Shown here piece by piece: positions 38,385-40,748 of a stretch of 40,748 bases of DNA. Positions within the stretch are counted from its first letter, which is position 1, and each line of letters begins with the position of its first letter. The stretch is from Geothermobacter hydrogeniphilus (GTDB lineage: Bacteria; Desulfobacterota; Desulfuromonadia; Desulfuromonadales; Geothermobacteraceae). The notes beneath the pieces are model-generated. The model saw only the letters and a program-made list of their open reading frames with translations. It was not told the origin of the DNA and ran no database searches. The position numbers and the translations under genes are program-made. The DNA lies in NCBI RefSeq assembly GCF_002898515.1, contig NZ_PPFX01000037.1:1-40748 (forward strand). The letters are read 5' to 3'.

Positions 38385-39221
38385 ATGGCAGATATGGATG
38401 AGTATGATCTTGTAATTGAGGCTGGTAAAACCAGACAGCAGTATTGGCTGGACCTCTGGAGATACCGGGAACTATTTCTGTTCATGGCATGGCGGGATAT
38501 CCTGGTCCGTTATAAACAGACCGTCATTGGTGTGGTATGGAGCGTGCTGAGGCCACTCTTGGTCCTTGTTGTTTTTACTGTTCTTTTTGACAAGATTGCC
38601 CGGCTTCCCTCAGAGGGAGATGCCCCTTACCCAATACTGGTCCTTGCGGCCTTGCTTCCTTGGCAGCTATTTTCCGGAGCGTTAACTGAAAGCAGCAATT
38701 CACTGATTATTAACGCCGGGATGATTACCAAAGTGTATTTCCCCCGTGTCATTATGCCGGCAAGTGCAATCATTGTCTGCTTTGTTGATTTTTTGATCTC
38801 TTTTGTGCTGCTGCTGTTGCTGATGGTCTGGTATCATGTTGTTCCCGGTTGGCACATTCTTGCCTTACCCGTTTTTTTGGCACTGGCAGTTCTGTCTGCT
38901 CTGGGGGGCGGCCTCTGGTTGTCTGCCTTGAATGTCAAATATAGGGATTTCAGACTCATTATACCTTTTATTGTTCAGTTTGGCCTTTACGTGTCTCCAG
39001 TGGGGTTCAGCAGTAATGTGATCCCGGATAAATGGCGTCTGCTCTATTCATTGAACCCGATGGTCGGAGTGATAGACGGTTTTCGCTGGTCCATTCTAGG
39101 AAAGGCGGCAACGATTTACTGGCCCGGGTTTTTGCTTTCTTTGGTGCTTTGCGTTGTTTTTTTCTGGGCTGGCTTTGCCTATTTCCGTAAAGCTGAAAAG
39201 GGATTTGCTGACGTGATCTGA
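38385..39221 (+). CDS. wzm: Polysaccharide ABC exporter permease (Wzm-type)
   Basis: A 278-residue ABC-2 membrane protein with six helices. Family pattern: LFLFMAWRDILVRYKQTVIGVVWSVLRPLL near the N terminus and LNPMVGVIDGFRWSILG near the C terminus. It forms the channel for lipid-linked O-antigen or teichoic-type polysaccharide and pairs with the ATPase immediately after it, 10 nt downstream. Confidence 0.93.
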   Translation: MADMDEYDLVIEAGKTRQQYWLDLWRYRELFLFMAWRDILVRYKQTVIGVVWSVLRPLLVLVVFTVLFDKIARLPSEGDAPYPILVLAALLPWQLFSGALTESSNSLIINAGMITKVYFPRVIMPASAIIVCFVDFLISFVLLLLLMVWYHVVPGWHILALPVFLALAVLSALGGGLWLSALNVKYRDFRLIIPFIVQFGLYVSPVGFSSNVIPDKWRLLYSLNPMVGVIDGFRWSILGKAATIYWPGFLLSLVLCVVFFWAGFAYFRKAEKGFADVI

Positions 39222-39231
39222 GGGGGGTGAT

Positions 39232-40506
39232 GTGAGTACGGTTGTAAAGATCGAACGTTTGTCAAAGCGGTTCTTCCTGAACCAAAGCAGGCAGCGGTTT
39301 CCCACCTTGCGTGACGCGTTGACAGAAAAGTTCAGCGCTGTCAAAAGTTCTCTTTTGCGTCCTAGAATCTCCGGGAGTGGTGTCTTCAGTGGCCGGGTTG
39401 AGGAATTCTGGGCATTGAAGGATATCTCATTTGCTGTCGATCAGGGAGAACGGATCGGTATTATTGGTCCTAATGGAGCAGGAAAATCGACCCTTCTTAA
39501 AATATTGAGCCGAATTACAGAACCTACGACTGGTCGAATTTCTCTTCGAGGAAGAATGGCGAGTTTGCTTGAGGTCGGGACAGGGTTTCATCCTGAACTG
39601 ACGGGCCGAGAAAATATTTATCTGAACGGTGCCATTCTTGGAATGACCCGAAAAGAGATACGAAGAAAATTCGATGAAATAGTTGCTTTTGCCGAAGTAG
39701 AAAATTTTTTGGATACCCCGGTCAAACGTTATTCTTCAGGAATGTACGTTCGCTTGGCTTTTGCAATAGCCGCCCATTTGGAATCTGAGATTTTGATTGT
39801 CGATGAAGTGTTAGCGGTCGGTGATGTGGCTTTTCAGAAAAAGTGTCTTGGCAAAATGGAAGATGTTGGCAGACAGGGGCGAACAATATTTTATGTCAGT
39901 CATAATATGGGGTCTGTAAAAAAATTGTGCACAAAGGTCATGAATCTGAATAAAGGGGAAAAATTTTTCTTTGGTGATGTTGGTGATGGTATTCAAAGAT
40001 ATCTTTCACTGCATAATAGTTTCAGTAAGAAAACGTTGATAGAAAGATTAGATAGGAAGGGTCGTGGGCACGTCAGATTATATGATTGCTGTTTTGTTGA
40101 CGATGGTGGCAATGAAACCGATTTGTTGATTTCAGGCGAGAGGCTAAGATTTAAGATTTCTTATGTTTCGTCTTTTTGTAATCTGAATAACGTTTGGTTT
40201 AGATTTATACTAAAAAACAGTTATGGGGAAATACTTTTTGTTTGTAATAACTTGCATAGTAATGGTGGGTTTAATTGTTTGAGTGGTAGCGGAGAAGTTT
40301 TTATGGAGATCGAAAAAACTCCTCTGTTTGAGGGTGTATATACTTATGATTTGCAAGTAGTGGTAAATAAAGAGATTGAAGATGCGATTGAGAATGCAGG
40401 ACAGGTCCGTGTAGAAACAGGAGACTTTTTTGGCACAGGCATTCAACCGTCGATCAAGGAGGGATTGATGGTGAACCATGTTTGGAAAACGGACATCCAG
40501 AATTGA
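39232..40506 (+). CDS. wzt: Polysaccharide ABC exporter ATPase (Wzt-type)
   Basis: A 424-residue protein. ABC domain: Walker A GPNGAGKST, KRYSSGMYVRLAFAIA signature, Walker B ILIVDEVLAVGD. The C-terminal 160 residues (from about 260) form the Wzt_C carbohydrate-binding extension (FKISYVSSFCNLNNVWFRFILKN) that recognises the glycan to be exported. GTG 39232 is preceded by GAGGGGGG. The last part is clearly more AT-rich than the genes to the left, suggesting exchange of the glycan-specificity end by transfer. Confidence 0.93.
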   Translation: MSTVVKIERLSKRFFLNQSRQRFPTLRDALTEKFSAVKSSLLRPRISGSGVFSGRVEEFWALKDISFAVDQGERIGIIGPNGAGKSTLLKILSRITEPTTGRISLRGRMASLLEVGTGFHPELTGRENIYLNGAILGMTRKEIRRKFDEIVAFAEVENFLDTPVKRYSSGMYVRLAFAIAAHLESEILIVDEVLAVGDVAFQKKCLGKMEDVGRQGRTIFYVSHNMGSVKKLCTKVMNLNKGEKFFFGDVGDGIQRYLSLHNSFSKKTLIERLDRKGRGHVRLYDCCFVDDGGNETDLLISGERLRFKISYVSSFCNLNNVWFRFILKNSYGEILFVCNNLHSNGGFNCLSGSGEVFMEIEKTPLFEGVYTYDLQVVVNKEIEDAIENAGQVRVETGDFFGTGIQPSIKEGLMVNHVWKTDIQN

Positions 40507-40612
40507 GCTACCTGAAGCAAAATTATTTGAACTGTTTAGATTGTATAGAAACTCAATACGAATTGAAAGTTATGTGGCATTATCTAACTGACACAAGAAC
40601 AGATAGTCAGAG

Positions 40613-40692
40613 CTGGCACCGATGTTCGGACAGGTCGGCGGCGGAAATAAGGTGGAAAGCCTTCATGGTTATGCCGCCAGCCTGAGTGCCGG
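40613..40692 (+). ncRNA. Putative structured RNA (riboswitch-like leader)
   Basis: A compact fold can be drawn by eye: outer helix P1 CTGGCAC (40613-40619) with GTGCCGG (40686-40692, one G-U); hairpin CCGA-tgt-TCGG (40619-40629); and helix GGCGGC (40637-40642) with GCCGCC (40673-40678), topped by ATAA/TTAT and a small loop. The 3' arm of P1 overlaps the 5' arm of the terminator at 40689, so the two exclude each other. I do not recognise a known class. Between the wzt stop and this fold I see only AT-rich DNA. Confidence 0.45.
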
Positions 40693-40718
40693 TCCGGCGT
40701 AGCCGGGCCGGGGTTTTT
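40689..40718 (+). terminator. Rho-independent terminator
   Basis: CCGGTCCGGC-gta-GCCGGGCCGG (10 pairs, one G-T) followed by GG and five T. It either ends the glycan transcript or is the switchable terminator of the structured RNA just before it. Confidence 0.8.
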
Positions 40719-40748
40719 GCCAATATGCCTCATCGGGGGTCTTGTCGT

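Noticed and set aside
38859-38874. Sigma-54-like TTGGCACATTCTTGCC inside wzm
   Set aside because: The GG-GC distance is one base too short, and it lies within a conserved coding region.
40482-40685. A 67-codon frame overlapping the end of wzt
   Set aside because: No ribosome site, no motif, and it runs through the palindromic RNA-like region; most likely chance.

Overview
The window looks like part of a chromosome from the Desulfuromonadales (Geobacter, Desulfuromonas, Geopsychrobacter or Pelobacter relatives). The evidence is the gene order pilB-pilT-pilC-pilS-pilR-pilA, a very short PilA of Geobacter type followed by a separate 'PilA-C' gene, sigma-54 control of pilin genes, and GC-rich delta-proteobacterial coding style. 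This taxonomic call is an inference from family resemblance; no search was run.

Layout. (1) 1-3941: the tail of an unknown gene, a membrane protein of unknown function, then a second GspE/PilB-type ATPase translationally coupled to an HDOD protein. (2) 4095-7424, minus strand: the two agmatine-to-putrescine genes aguB and aguA, a DedA membrane protein and a lipoprotein. (3) 7592-10463, plus strand: an NtrB-like kinase and an NtrC-like sigma-54 activator, convergent with the next block. (4) 10460-19184, minus strand: a type IV pilus minor-pilin operon in the order pilV, pilW, pilX, a short PilY1-like secreted protein, a large PilY1 with thrombospondin type 3 calcium repeats, a lipoprotein, fimT, and a trypsin/PDZ protein. 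It is preceded by a good sigma-54 promoter. (5) 19538-23512: rnr, ribF and aroE. (6) 23603-32182: the core pilus operon pilBTCSR, then pilA and pilA-C with their own sigma-54 promoter and a strong terminator. (7) 32239-40506: a surface/export block with two ABC systems (one of Wzm/Wzt type), a TPR protein, a GT-C-like membrane protein, a UbiA-family prenyltransferase and a family 2 glycosyltransferase. (8) 40507-40748: no convincing gene, but a possible structured RNA with an overlapping terminator.

How it fits together. PilB and PilT power extension and retraction, PilC is the platform, PilA is the fibre, PilVWX/FimT/PilY1 prime and tip it, and PilS/PilR with sigma-54 control pilin expression. 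The downstream block probably builds or exports a surface glycan or modifies the pilus.

Beyond the genes, four short hairpin-forming intergenic elements (about 6.1, 12.2, 26.6 and 29.6 kb) share a core and sit at or near stop codons, two of them inside the core pilus operon. The copy between pilT and pilC is flanked by an exact 17-bp duplication of the pilT end, which looks like the trace of an insertion. The most promising undescribed items are this element family, the putative riboswitch-like RNA at 40.6 kb, the paired TTGCA dyads before rnr, and the stand-alone PilY1-like protein.
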